Shown in pieces: positions 15,394 to 23,848 of a stretch of 40,616 nt of DNA. Under the pieces are notes generated by a model. That model did not search any database. It was not told where the DNA came from and saw only the letters and a program-made list of their open reading frames with translations. This DNA is from Thermoplasmatales archaeon UBA447 (GTDB lineage: Archaea > Thermoplasmatota > Thermoplasmata > Thermoplasmatales > Thermoplasmataceae), in contig DARE01000035.1 of assembly GCA_002503205.1 (NCBI GenBank), positions 4,156-44,771 on the forward strand. The letters are read 5' to 3'. The stretch's first letter is position 1, and the number at the start of each line of letters is the position of its first letter. The position numbers and the translations under genes are program-made.

Positions 15394-17427
15394 TTACTGA
15401 ACTGCTGTCTCTCTTAACAGCAGCTCAGGGCGTATAGGTGTCTCATTAAATTCCCGGCCCATTGCTTTCTCCAGTGCTCTCGAAAGAGCTATGGGGACAC
15501 CTATTGTCGGGGCCTCCCCGATGCCTTTTGCCTTTGAAGGGAGTGTTGACTCGGATTTGTAATACTTAATGGTGAATTTTGGCAGAAGATCCGCTGTTGC
15601 AACACCTGCATCCGAAATGGATGAAGTCAATGGCTGTCCATCCTCATCAAAGGCAAGCTCCTCATAGAGAGCCTGTGATATTCCCTGAACTGATCCCCCG
15701 GCGATCTGTCCAGCAGCGTTTGCAGGATCCAGAACTCTTCCTGCGTCGTAGTAGGATATGCAGTCACGGATTTTCACTTTGCCAAGATCATCCACATCTG
15801 CAGTGACAACATTAACACCGAGGCTGCTTTCCATTTTGGAATATTCAAAGTTATGGTATGCATCCCATTCCTCTCCCAGAAGATGATTCAAAGAATATTT
15901 CCCGTATTTCTTTTCCACCTTTTCCCTGAGCATCCTTGCCGCCATCAGGACAGCTGAGCCAGCTACCATGGCTGATCTGCTTCCCCAGGCACCGATTCCT
16001 GCAGGTATCTGGTCCGTGTCTCCAAGCTGAAAGTCCACCAGTGATTCATCAACGCCAAGCTCCTCATTTATTAGTGTCTTGGAGAATACGTCGTGCCTCT
16101 GGCCATGGGCATTGCCTCCGATCCATACCTTAAGCCTTCCATCCTTAACCTGTATTCTAGCAGATTCTCCTCCGCTTGTTGCATGATACAGTATCAGGAA
16201 AGAGAATCCTGTGTTGTATTTTTTGGAAAGCTCTCTGTATCCAGTCTCTTTTATTGCGGCCTCAAGGAACTTCTTGGAAGGCTCAACCTCAAATCCAAGG
16301 GGGGATCTGTACCTCTCTTCTGCAGCATTCTTAAGCCTTAGGTCAACCGGGTCCATCTTGAGTTTATCAGCAAGATGATCCATCATTTTTTCAATGAAAA
16401 ACATGGCTTCAGGCCTTCCTGCACCTCTGTAAGGTCCCTGAGGGGCCTTGTTTGTAAGAACTGATCTTGCCCTTACGTATGCGTTTTCAAGGTGATATGC
16501 ACCTGCAAGCTGCATCGCGATGAATGCCGGCGAAAATTCCCCGGAACCACCTGTAAATGCCCCGTTGTCAACCAGTACTTCACCCTTGAGTCCTTTGATT
16601 TTCCCGGATCTGTCGGCGTAAAGTTTGAGTTTTGCAATTGCACCTCTCCCAGGCCTGCTCGCCATAAGATGCTCACGCCTTGTTTCTATCCATTTTACAG
16701 GCCTTTTCTCCTTCATTGCCAACCAAGCCGCAACTACGTACTCAGGGAACAGGCCACCCTTTAGGCCAAAGGCGCCTCCGGTATCTGTCTGGATAACCCT
16801 GACCTTCTCAGCAGGAAGATGCATGGCTTCGCATATTCCTGATTTTATGCTGTATATGCTCTGGGTCCCAATCCATATGGTCAGCTTATCTCCATCATAA
16901 GCTGTGACGATTCCCCTCGGTTCAATGGGATTGGTTGCTATCCTGTTGTTTACGAACCTGCCTTCTATCACTACATCTCCAACATTGTCCGGAAATTCCT
17001 TGCCGAAATATCTGTCAACTATTACATTTGATTTGCTGGCAGGGTTAATAGGCTCAAAGTCAATGGCCTTCTCCGGATCTGAAATTCCCGGGAGAGGCTC
17101 ATAGTCAACCTCAACAGAATCTATGAGATCCTCTGCCTCATAAGGATCTGTTGAATATACCGCAGCAACTGGCTGCCCGACGTATCCGACAAAATCCTTT
17201 GCCAGAACAGGATGAGCAGTGGAGCTAAATGTCTGCTCCTCTTCAGAGCCTTCACCCACAGCAGCTATATCGAAATTCACATCTTTATGTGTGATGCCTC
17301 CGCTTATTTTTTTGATCTTCGCTCTTGGATAGGGGCTTCTGACAAATCCAAGGTAAAGCATTCCAGGCATGTGTATGTCATCCACAAATGTTCCATTCCC
17401 CTTAACGAATTTTTCACTGAGATCCAT
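15394..17427 (-). CDS. Molybdenum hydroxylase large subunit (aldehyde-oxidase/CoxL-like)
   Basis: Molybdopterin-cytosine-dinucleotide subunit of 677 aa, short for a family of about 750-800. FVKGNGTFVDDIHMPGMLY near the N-terminus, TDTGGAFGLKGG, APQGPYRGAGRPEA (about 335) and GGNAHGQRHDVF are cofactor-binding stretches. KGIGEAPTIGVPIA near residue 640 carries the catalytic glutamate. The active-site loop lacks the cysteine of true CO dehydrogenase (AYRCSFR), so CO oxidation is unlikely; an aldehyde such as glyceraldehyde, or another hydroxylatable substrate, fits better. It is the third gene of a medium-small-large operon, 6 nt after the Fe-S subunit. Confidence 0.85.
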   Translation of the reverse strand: MDLSEKFVKGNGTFVDDIHMPGMLYLGFVRSPYPRAKIKKISGGITHKDVNFDIAAVGEGSEEEQTFSSTAHPVLAKDFVGYVGQPVAAVYSTDPYEAEDLIDSVEVDYEPLPGISDPEKAIDFEPINPASKSNVIVDRYFGKEFPDNVGDVVIEGRFVNNRIATNPIEPRGIVTAYDGDKLTIWIGTQSIYSIKSGICEAMHLPAEKVRVIQTDTGGAFGLKGGLFPEYVVAAWLAMKEKRPVKWIETRREHLMASRPGRGAIAKLKLYADRSGKIKGLKGEVLVDNGAFTGGSGEFSPAFIAMQLAGAYHLENAYVRARSVLTNKAPQGPYRGAGRPEAMFFIEKMMDHLADKLKMDPVDLRLKNAAEERYRSPLGFEVEPSKKFLEAAIKETGYRELSKKYNTGFSFLILYHATSGGESARIQVKDGRLKVWIGGNAHGQRHDVFSKTLINEELGVDESLVDFQLGDTDQIPAGIGAWGSRSAMVAGSAVLMAARMLREKVEKKYGKYSLNHLLGEEWDAYHNFEYSKMESSLGVNVVTADVDDLGKVKIRDCISYYDAGRVLDPANAAGQIAGGSVQGISQALYEELAFDEDGQPLTSSISDAGVATADLLPKFTIKYYKSESTLPSKAKGIGEAPTIGVPIALSRALEKAMGREFNETPIRPELLLRETAVQ

Positions 17428-17433
17428 CTTAAA

Positions 17434-17958
17434 TCACTTCCTCACAGTAACTGCCTGTTCCTCTTCCAGAGTGTCGCCTTCCTCTTCCATTCTTTTCTCT
17501 GCGTCCTTTATGGACATTATTATGTTATCGTATCCGGTACATCTGCACAGGTTCCCTGATATTGCTTCACGGATTTCCTGCTCGCTGACATTCTTTTTGT
17601 GTTTAAGGAGCCAGTATGCACTTATTATCATGCCCGAAGTGCAGTAACCGCACTGCAGTCCGTGGTTGTCTACAAAGGACTTCTGTACTGGGTGCATTTT
17701 TCCTGGTTCCTTTGACAGACCTTCTATTGTGGTTATCTTCCTCCTGTCGGCCTGGACAGCCAGTATGGTACATGATTTAACTGCCCTTCCATCCAGAAGT
17801 ACTGTGCATGCTCCACAGTTTGTAGTGTCACACCCTACGTGCGTTCCCGTTGAACCTGCAATCTCCCTTAGAAAATGAACAAGAAGCATTCGTGGTTCAA
17901 CATCGGCCTCCTTTCTTTCTCCATTAACTGTTATAGAAATATGTCTGTTTTCAACCAT
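17434..17958 (-). CDS. Molybdenum hydroxylase small [2Fe-2S] subunit
   Basis: Electron-transfer subunit of 174 aa with two 2Fe-2S clusters. The N-terminal plant-ferredoxin-like domain has VGCDTTNCGACTVLLDG with a further cysteine in KSCTILA. The C-terminal helical domain has QCGYCTSGMI and GNLCRCTGYDNI, holding the cluster nearest the molybdenum. Electrons pass from the large subunit through these to FAD on the medium subunit. The start at 17958 is preceded by GGAGGT (17971-17966) inside the end of the upstream gene; an ATG at 17973 would place this ribosome site inside the gene, so I reject it. Confidence 0.88.
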   Translation of the reverse strand: MVENRHISITVNGERKEADVEPRMLLVHFLREIAGSTGTHVGCDTTNCGACTVLLDGRAVKSCTILAVQADRRKITTIEGLSKEPGKMHPVQKSFVDNHGLQCGYCTSGMIISAYWLLKHKKNVSEQEIREAISGNLCRCTGYDNIIMSIKDAEKRMEEEGDTLEEEQAVTVRK

Positions 17959-17959
17959 T

Positions 17960-18829
17960 TTAATTACCTCCATCCATCTTTATTGCTTTCCCCATAGTTT
18001 TTATGGATAGCCGCCTCAATATTTCCTTCTTATATTTTTCACTGCCATACTGGTCTTCTGATGGCTGTGATGCGCCTACGATCAGCTCTGCAGCATGTTT
18101 CAGGACCGAGTCATCTGGTTTCTTTCCAGCCAGGTACTTCTCTGCTTCAGTGCACTTTATGGCTTTTGGCCCCATTGAAGTTATAGCAATCCCTGCTTTA
18201 TTGATCTTCCCTGATTCCATTGATAGCTGAACAGCAACACCAGCCACTGAGAAATTCCAGGTTCCTTTCTTGAACTTACCATAAGCCCCATAGGAGTTCG
18301 ATCCCCAGTATGGAAGGATTATTTCCTTCAGCACCTCGTCATGTTTCATGCTCGTCTCAAATGTGTCTACAAAGAAATCCTCTGCACTTATTTCCCTGGT
18401 TCCGGATTCTCCCTGAACAACAAATTTTGCACCGATAGCCAGCATTACTGAGGGAAAATCGTTGCTGGGATCGGCGTGGGAAATATTCCCGCCAATTGTT
18501 CCAGTGTTCCTTACAAGGGGATCTGCTACCTGTGATGCACAGTCAAGAATCAAAGGGAAATGCTTTTTTATTATGTCGGAGAACTCGAGATCACTGTCAA
18601 CTGTCATGGCTCCCACATGGACTCCGTCCTTCCTTTCATCTATGTAGGAAAGCCCCCTCACCTCTGAAAGTGAAATGAGGCAGGGAATTGTTACTACCCT
18701 TGACTTGAGAAGAGGGAGCAGGCTCTGACCACCAGCTAGTATTTTGGCGTCATCTCCGTACTTCTTCAGAAGTCCGACTATCTCTTCTATACCTGTCGGT
18801 GCATAGTATTCAAAACGTGGTGGATTCAT
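17960..18829 (-). CDS. Molybdenum hydroxylase medium (FAD) subunit
   Basis: FAD-binding subunit of 289 aa of the CoxM/xanthine dehydrogenase type. KILAGGQSLLPLLKSR (about 30-45) and NTGTIGGNISHADPSNDFPS (about 105-124) bind FAD, and GPKAIKC marks the C-terminal domain. It is the first gene of the medium-small-large operon; its end lies next to the ribosome site of the small subunit. The ATG at 18829 fits the TATA-like box at 18852-18861; a TTG at 18838 is in frame but less likely. Confidence 0.87.
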   Translation of the reverse strand: MNPPRFEYYAPTGIEEIVGLLKKYGDDAKILAGGQSLLPLLKSRVVTIPCLISLSEVRGLSYIDERKDGVHVGAMTVDSDLEFSDIIKKHFPLILDCASQVADPLVRNTGTIGGNISHADPSNDFPSVMLAIGAKFVVQGESGTREISAEDFFVDTFETSMKHDEVLKEIILPYWGSNSYGAYGKFKKGTWNFSVAGVAVQLSMESGKINKAGIAITSMGPKAIKCTEAEKYLAGKKPDDSVLKHAAELIVGASQPSEDQYGSEKYKKEILRRLSIKTMGKAIKMDGGN

Positions 18830-18851
18830 AGTATTCAAACATTTTAGTCTG

Positions 18852-18861
18852 ATATTTAAAA
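18852..18861 (-). promoter_or_regulatory. TATA box of the Mo-hydroxylase operon
   Basis: TTTTAAATAT on the minus strand is centred 28 nt before the ATG at 18829. This predicts a leaderless mRNA for the three-subunit operon. Confidence 0.5.
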
Positions 18862-18900
18862 TAATTTATATGTGGTATACAGTATTAAACGGCAGATATC

Positions 18901-19731
18901 TTAATTCCTCAGTTCATGCTCAACTTTGATGCTGTGCCTCTCCCTTACTATTTCAGAAGCAATGCTTAGCGCTATTTCAAAGGGGCTGACCGCATTTATG
19001 TCTATCCCTATTGGAGTGTGAATTGATGCAAGGAACTTTTCACTTACACCGTCACTTTTCAATGCCTCAAAATCATGTTTTATTCTCTTCCTGCTTGCCA
19101 GCAATCCTATGTAAGCTGGCTTCTTTTCAGAAAGTGCCTTAAGGGTAGTGATGTCCCTTTCTCCCTTTGTTAAGACAACAATGAAATCGGAACTGCTGAT
19201 ATCTAGAGATGAAAGATCGAAATCCATGTCTTTCACGAGATTGTCAGGCTTGTACTCCAGGGATGGGGCATGATCAATAACTGTGACCTTGAAATTGAGA
19301 TTTTTGCCAAGCATTACCAGATAATCCTCTATCTCGTCTCTGCCACCCTGTCCTATTATGTATAACTTCTGCGATGGCAGATATGGTTCAAGGTAGATCT
19401 CAAGGGTTCCGCCACAGAACGTCTCCACATAAATGTCATCATCCTGCTTTTTCGTCACCATGGCATTCAACCCCATTCCGGCATCTTCCAGGTGCACCCT
19501 GACTACCCTCGGCTGCCCAGATTTAAGAACGCTGTCAGCAGCATCCAGTATAACATTCTCAGGACATGCGCCGCCAAGTGTTCCATAGGCAATTGAGCCA
19601 TTCTGGATAATTACTTTGAATCCTGGTTTGGCAAGAGATGAGCCCTCAGTCCTTATGACAGTTGCTACTACGAAGGCTGATGACTTCTTACCCATTTCCC
19701 CAAGTTTGCCTGCGAAGTCATAGTTTTCCAT
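18901..19731 (-). CDS. XdhC/CoxI-family Mo-hydroxylase maturation factor
   Basis: Protein of 276 aa that binds the molybdenum cofactor, supports its sulfuration and inserts it into the hydroxylase. The N-terminal XdhC/CoxI domain shows AFVVATVIRTEGSSLAKPG (about 17-35) and YGTLGGACPENVILDAA (about 49-65). The C-terminal Rossmann-like domain begins KLYIIGQGGRDEIEDYL and contains YIGLLASRKRIKHDF and IGIDINAVSPFEIALSI. It stands just upstream of the hydroxylase operon on the same strand, with separate TATA-like sequences, and divergent from a MocA-like gene that would make the dinucleotide form of the cofactor. Confidence 0.83.
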   Translation of the reverse strand: MENYDFAGKLGEMGKKSSAFVVATVIRTEGSSLAKPGFKVIIQNGSIAYGTLGGACPENVILDAADSVLKSGQPRVVRVHLEDAGMGLNAMVTKKQDDDIYVETFCGGTLEIYLEPYLPSQKLYIIGQGGRDEIEDYLVMLGKNLNFKVTVIDHAPSLEYKPDNLVKDMDFDLSSLDISSSDFIVVLTKGERDITTLKALSEKKPAYIGLLASRKRIKHDFEALKSDGVSEKFLASIHTPIGIDINAVSPFEIALSIASEIVRERHSIKVEHELRN

Positions 19732-19782
19732 AATTTAATATTGCAACTCATCGCTTAAACGTTTCCGATTTGTTTCAAAAGA

Positions 19783-19790
19783 TTATAATT
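19783..19790 (+). promoter_or_regulatory. TATA box of the MocA-like gene
   Basis: TTATAATT is centred 25 nt before the GTG at 19811, supporting a leaderless GTG start. An ATG at 19807 is in a different frame. Confidence 0.5.
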
Positions 19791-19810
19791 GGAGCTGATG
19801 ATTGTAATGT

Positions 19811-20404
19811 GTGGAAATAGCTCCGGTGATACTTGCTTCAGGGTTTTCCAGAAGATTCGGCTCTGATAAGATAATGCATAAAGTCCATGGAAAGCCTCTG
19901 ATAGATTATGTGATCCGGGCATTGAAAGAGGCTGGCTTTGAAGAAATATTTGCAGTTGTAAGAAAAGAGCAGGAAGAACTTGTAAATCATGCCAGAGATG
20001 CTCTGAAATTTATTGAAAATGAAAATGCAATTGAAGGGCAGTCGTCAGCAATAAAAGTGGCAGTTTCGGCACTGAGAAAAGAATCGGATGCAATTATGTT
20101 TTTGCTGGGTGACCAGCCGCTCATCAGGGCGGATACCATTATCAGGCTCTGCAGAACACATACCTCAGGAGAATATGGCATATCTTCCTGCCAGATTGAT
20201 GGAAGGCTGAGTCCTCCGGTAATATTCAGTTCTTATTACTTTGATGAACTCATGAGGCTGTCAGGTGACACAGGGGCAAAACCTGTTCTGATCAGGCATT
20301 CTGACAGGATAGCCAGAGTATCTTTCGGAGATAGATATGAAGCGGAGGATGTGGACAGCCCTGAGATGATCCATATAATTGAAGAGAAGCTGAAAGGTAC
20401 CTGA
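19811..20404 (+). CDS. MocA-like molybdenum cofactor nucleotidyltransferase
   Basis: Nucleotidyltransferase of 197 aa of the MobA/MocA fold. The nucleotide loop VILASGFSRRFGSDK (residues 6-20) and the metal-binding LGDQPLI (about 98-104) are clear, as is SPPVIFSSYYFDEL near residue 135. Beside XdhC and a molybdenum hydroxylase, the likely job is transfer of CMP to molybdopterin to give the cytosine dinucleotide used by this enzyme family. GTG start. It converges on meaB with 7 nt between the stops. The nucleotide specificity is inferred. Confidence 0.75.
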   Translation: MEIAPVILASGFSRRFGSDKIMHKVHGKPLIDYVIRALKEAGFEEIFAVVRKEQEELVNHARDALKFIENENAIEGQSSAIKVAVSALRKESDAIMFLLGDQPLIRADTIIRLCRTHTSGEYGISSCQIDGRLSPPVIFSSYYFDELMRLSGDTGAKPVLIRHSDRIARVSFGDRYEAEDVDSPEMIHIIEEKLKGT

Positions 20405-20411
20405 GAGTATT

Positions 20412-21362
20412 TTAGTCGCCCTTCAGATATATCTTCCCAATTATACGATCTGCTGCACTGTAAGGATCTGTTGTCTTATCTGAAAGCCCAGATATTGTCC
20501 TGCTGAATGCATTCTTACCTGCGAATGATTCTTCCACTCTGGAAAGAAGGGTGTTCTGGACAATTGCCCTAAGCTCCATCAATAACCTTCCATCCTTGAA
20601 TCCTGGGTCTCCTGAGATGTAGTCCCACCTCTGATCCAGGACTTTAAGGAGATCTTGATATCCCTCACCATTAAGTGAGTTCAATCCTAAAACAGGTATG
20701 TGCCATTTTTTCCCTGGAGACATTGCCAGTGTATCCTCTATGTCCTTTATTGCCAGAAAGGCACCTTCCCGGTCTATCTTGTTTACAATGAATATGTCTC
20801 CAATCTCCATAATTCCTGCCTTTACTGCCTGGATCTCGTCACCCAGGCCCGGACCCAAAACCACTATGACTGTGTCCACGAGGTTACGTACTTCCAGATC
20901 TGCCTGCCCTGCCCCAACAGTCTCCACTATGACAACATCACTGCCAGCAGCATCTAGAATCTTTACAACATCCCATGCTGATCGGGATATGCCCCCACTG
21001 ATTCCACGGTTTGCAAGGCTTCTCATAAATATGCCCCTTGAAGAAAGTGCCTCCTGCATTCGGATTCTGTTTCCAAGGAATGAGCCTCCAGAGAAAGGGC
21101 TTGAAGCGTCAATGGCTAGGATCGATACCTTTTTGCCGCTGTCATGAAGCATACCTGATAGTCTACCGATTAAGGTGCTCTTTCCTATACCTGGCGGCCC
21201 TGTAATGCCAATGACGTGCGCATTTCCTGTTAAGTGATAAATTCTTGAGATGATCTCTCTTACGTTGTCATTAACACAGTTTGTCTCCACTAGTGAAATT
21301 GCCCTTGAGATTGAAAGATGATCACCGTTTTCAATGCCTTTCACAATGCTGTCAATGTTCAT
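20412..21362 (-). CDS. meaB: MeaB/ArgK-family G3E GTPase, methylmalonyl-CoA mutase chaperone
   Basis: GTPase of 316 aa that guards methylmalonyl-CoA mutase, gating delivery of adenosylcobalamin and removal of damaged cofactor. Walker A is GPPGIGKST (55-63); the Mg-binding and switch region includes ILAIDASSPFSGGSFLGNR and VIVETVGAGQ; the base-specificity motif is NKID. The ATG lies 1 nt after the stop of the mutase small subunit, so all three genes form one operon. The old name ArgK (arginine/ornithine transport kinase) does not apply. Confidence 0.9.
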   Translation of the reverse strand: MNIDSIVKGIENGDHLSISRAISLVETNCVNDNVREIISRIYHLTGNAHVIGITGPPGIGKSTLIGRLSGMLHDSGKKVSILAIDASSPFSGGSFLGNRIRMQEALSSRGIFMRSLANRGISGGISRSAWDVVKILDAAGSDVVIVETVGAGQADLEVRNLVDTVIVVLGPGLGDEIQAVKAGIMEIGDIFIVNKIDREGAFLAIKDIEDTLAMSPGKKWHIPVLGLNSLNGEGYQDLLKVLDQRWDYISGDPGFKDGRLLMELRAIVQNTLLSRVEESFAGKNAFSRTISGLSDKTTDPYSAADRIIGKIYLKGD

Positions 21363-21363
21363 A

Positions 21364-21837
21364 TCAATGCAGTCCGGACATCTTCTTCTGCCTTGCTTCT
21401 GCAGCCCTTTTCATTACATGGTCTATTATTGTTTTCATGGGGGTTCCGGGTCCATAGTTCCCGGATATTCCCATTTTTTCAAGTGCCGGTTTATCCTGTT
21501 CTGGAATGGTCCCGCCACCTACAAGGCTTATGTCTGTTATTCCTTTTTCCTTCACAAGGTCCGCTACCTTCTTGAACACAGTCATATGCGCCCCATTAAG
21601 AAGGCTCAAGGCAATGACATCAACATCCTCATTGATGGCTGTATCAACGACCTGTTCAGGTGTTGGGAGTAGCCCCGCATATATTACTTCCATACCCGCA
21701 TCCCGGAATGCCCTTGCTAAAACCAGAATACCCCTGTCATGGCCATCGATACCTGGTTTTGCAAGGAGAACCTTTGCAGGTTTCTCCTTAAACAATGACA
21801 GGTTCTTTCCAGCTTCCGAAAACCTTTCTTCCGACAT
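21364..21837 (-). CDS. Methylmalonyl-CoA mutase, cobalamin-binding small subunit
   Basis: B12-binding subunit of 157 aa. The base-off/His-on motif is KPGIDGHDRG with H33 as the lower cobalt ligand, followed by SLLNGAHM and LVGGGTIPEQD, which bind the nucleotide tail. In archaea the mutase is split into this subunit and the catalytic one. The frame is open to 21870; the ATG at 21837 gives the most ordinary N-terminus, but even so the gene overlaps the end of the catalytic subunit gene by 50 nt. Confidence 0.88.
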   Translation of the reverse strand: MSEERFSEAGKNLSLFKEKPAKVLLAKPGIDGHDRGILVLARAFRDAGMEVIYAGLLPTPEQVVDTAINEDVDVIALSLLNGAHMTVFKKVADLVKEKGITDISLVGGGTIPEQDKPALEKMGISGNYGPGTPMKTIIDHVMKRAAEARQKKMSGLH

Positions 21838-23506
21838 TTGAGATTTCTTCGAGCGTGGCATAATTCTCAACTGCTTTGAGTATGTAAGGCATAGTATTTA
21901 GCTTCTCGTTCCTCATAGCCTCTTCAAGTTCATTCAATGAATTGATAACAGCTTTTTCGTTCCTCTCAGACTTCACCTTTGAATTTCTCAGGACCTGCCG
22001 CTCCTGTGCCTTCTGGCTTATTCTGAGGATGTCAATTGGTGCATCCTCTTTCTCCTGATATCTGTTAACTCCAACCATTACCTCCTCTCCACTCTCCAGA
22101 CGCATCTGACGCCTGTATGAGGTTGAGGCTATTTCTTTCTGGATGTAGCCTTTCTTTACTGCTTCCAGAATTCCGCCCATCTTTTCTATCTGGTCAAAAT
22201 ATCTATAGGCTTCCTCTTCCAGCTTTGTTGTGAGCCATTCCACGTAATATGAGCCGCCAAGTGGGTCCGCAGTGTCTGGTATGCCTGTTTCCTCTGCTAT
22301 TATCTGCTGGGTTCTCAGCGCAATCTTAACTGCCTGCTCGGAAGGAAGAGCCCATGCTTCGTCATAGGAATTAGTGTGAAGGCTCTGTGTTCCCCCAAGA
22401 ACTGCAGCCATTGCCTCTATCGTTGTCCTGATAATATTGTTGAGTGGCTGCTGCCATGTTAATGTGTATCCTGAAGTCTGTGTGTGGAACCTTAACAGCA
22501 TTGTTCTTGGTTTTTTTGCCCCGTATTTTTCCCTAAGGACTGTGGCCCATATCCTCCTTGCTGCCCTCATCTTGGCGATCTCTTCAAAGAAATTGATAGA
22601 TGAATTGAAAAAGAAGGAAAGCCTTGGGGCAAAGTCGTCAACATTGAGGCCTGCTTTTATGCCCAGGTCTATGTAGTAGAAGCCATCTGCCAGTGTGAAG
22701 GCAAGTTCCTGAGCGGCACTTGAGCCCGCTTCCCTTATGTGATAGCCGGATATGCTGATATAGTTCCATCTGGGAATGTTCTCAGTACAGTATACCATCA
22801 TGTCCCGGATAAGCCTGAGATGTGCCTCTGGAGGATATATCCATTCTTTCTGGGCGATGTATTCCTTGAGAATGTCGGCCTGTACCGTGCCAGAAAGTTT
22901 GGACATTGGTACCCCCTGCTTCTTCGCCACAGCAATATACATTGCTGTTAGAACTGCTGCAGGGGCATTGATTGTCATGGAGGTGCTGACACTGCCAAGA
23001 TCTATGCCCTTGAAGATAACTTCCATGTCCTTCAGTGATGTAACATTGACTCCGCATTTCCCCACCTCACCTTCGGCTCTCTGGCTGTCACAATCATATC
23101 CGTACAGTGTTGGCATATCAAAGGCGATGCTGAGGCCGGATTCCCCATGCTTGATAAGATACTTCAGGCGTTTATTCGTATCTTCTGGAGTTCCAAAACC
23201 GGAGAACATTCTCATAGTCCACTTTCTTCCCCTGTACATATCAGGATAAACTCCACGTGTGAAGGGATATTCTCCGGGCATACCCAGATATTTTTTCTCG
23301 TAACCGTCCGGTAAATCAGATCCGTTATAAACCTCCTTGATTGAAATCCCTGAGGAATTTTCGAAATTGCCGGAAGCTGGCTTATTCTTTTGCCATGGTG
23401 AAAGCGTTCCGGATCGCCACTCACCATATTCCGGATTTTCTCTTTCGAGCAATCTCTTGTATTCTTTCAGCTTTTCTTCCCAGAAGCTATGCGATTTACC
23501 TGACAT
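21788..23506 (-). CDS. Methylmalonyl-CoA mutase, catalytic large subunit
   Basis: TIM-barrel subunit of 572 aa that interconverts methylmalonyl-CoA and succinyl-CoA by a radical mechanism with adenosylcobalamin. The substrate-binding region TRGVYPDMYRGRKWTMR (about 83-99), SIAFDMPTLYGYD, and the family signature YDEAWALPSEQAVKIALRTQ are visible, as is TADPLGGSYYVE. It ends before any B12-binding domain, as expected for the split archaeal enzyme. The epimerase and carboxylase partners are not in this window. TATA-like AAATATTAAT lies about 30 nt upstream on the minus strand (23529-23542). Confidence 0.93.
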   Translation of the reverse strand: MSGKSHSFWEEKLKEYKRLLERENPEYGEWRSGTLSPWQKNKPASGNFENSSGISIKEVYNGSDLPDGYEKKYLGMPGEYPFTRGVYPDMYRGRKWTMRMFSGFGTPEDTNKRLKYLIKHGESGLSIAFDMPTLYGYDCDSQRAEGEVGKCGVNVTSLKDMEVIFKGIDLGSVSTSMTINAPAAVLTAMYIAVAKKQGVPMSKLSGTVQADILKEYIAQKEWIYPPEAHLRLIRDMMVYCTENIPRWNYISISGYHIREAGSSAAQELAFTLADGFYYIDLGIKAGLNVDDFAPRLSFFFNSSINFFEEIAKMRAARRIWATVLREKYGAKKPRTMLLRFHTQTSGYTLTWQQPLNNIIRTTIEAMAAVLGGTQSLHTNSYDEAWALPSEQAVKIALRTQQIIAEETGIPDTADPLGGSYYVEWLTTKLEEEAYRYFDQIEKMGGILEAVKKGYIQKEIASTSYRRQMRLESGEEVMVGVNRYQEKEDAPIDILRISQKAQERQVLRNSKVKSERNEKAVINSLNELEEAMRNEKLNTMPYILKAVENYATLEEISNVGRKVFGSWKEPVIV

Positions 23507-23848
23507 GATTGTACATTAGGCAATACTGAAATTAATATTTTACACAGAACCCTTAACAATTGAATGGAATGGTAATTTTTGGAAGGCAGGCCTCACAGAG
23601 GCGATTAAACTGAATGTTTGCACCAAAGAAAAATAAGAGGTCATTTTACAAAATTTGGAATTAATGGGATTATTTTGAATTGAATATGGTCAAGATTGTG
23701 CATCATAAACTGCAAACTTCTTATCTCCAACGCTTCTGAAAAATATCTGACCTGGTTCATGGAGAAATTATAAGATTTTATGAGCTGGACTTCGGAATGA
23801 AAACGACGATAAATCCATGTTACCCTTTCTTATTTATGGTTCTGTGAT
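23507..23848. other. Gap upstream of the mutase operon, no gene seen
   Basis: Besides the mutase promoter (TATA-like at about 23529-23542) I see no conserved open frame or RNA gene. A small hairpin GCCTC-ACA-GAGGC lies at 23590-23602 without a T-run; its meaning is unknown. Confidence 0.5.

Noticed and set aside
15394..18829. True aerobic CO dehydrogenase (coxMSL)
   Set aside because: The large subunit lacks the active-site cysteine loop AYRCSFR; only the general family is supported.
23590..23602. Hairpin GCCTC-ACA-GAGGC as a terminator or RNA
   Set aside because: The stem is only 5 bp, has no T-run and does not follow a gene end on either strand.
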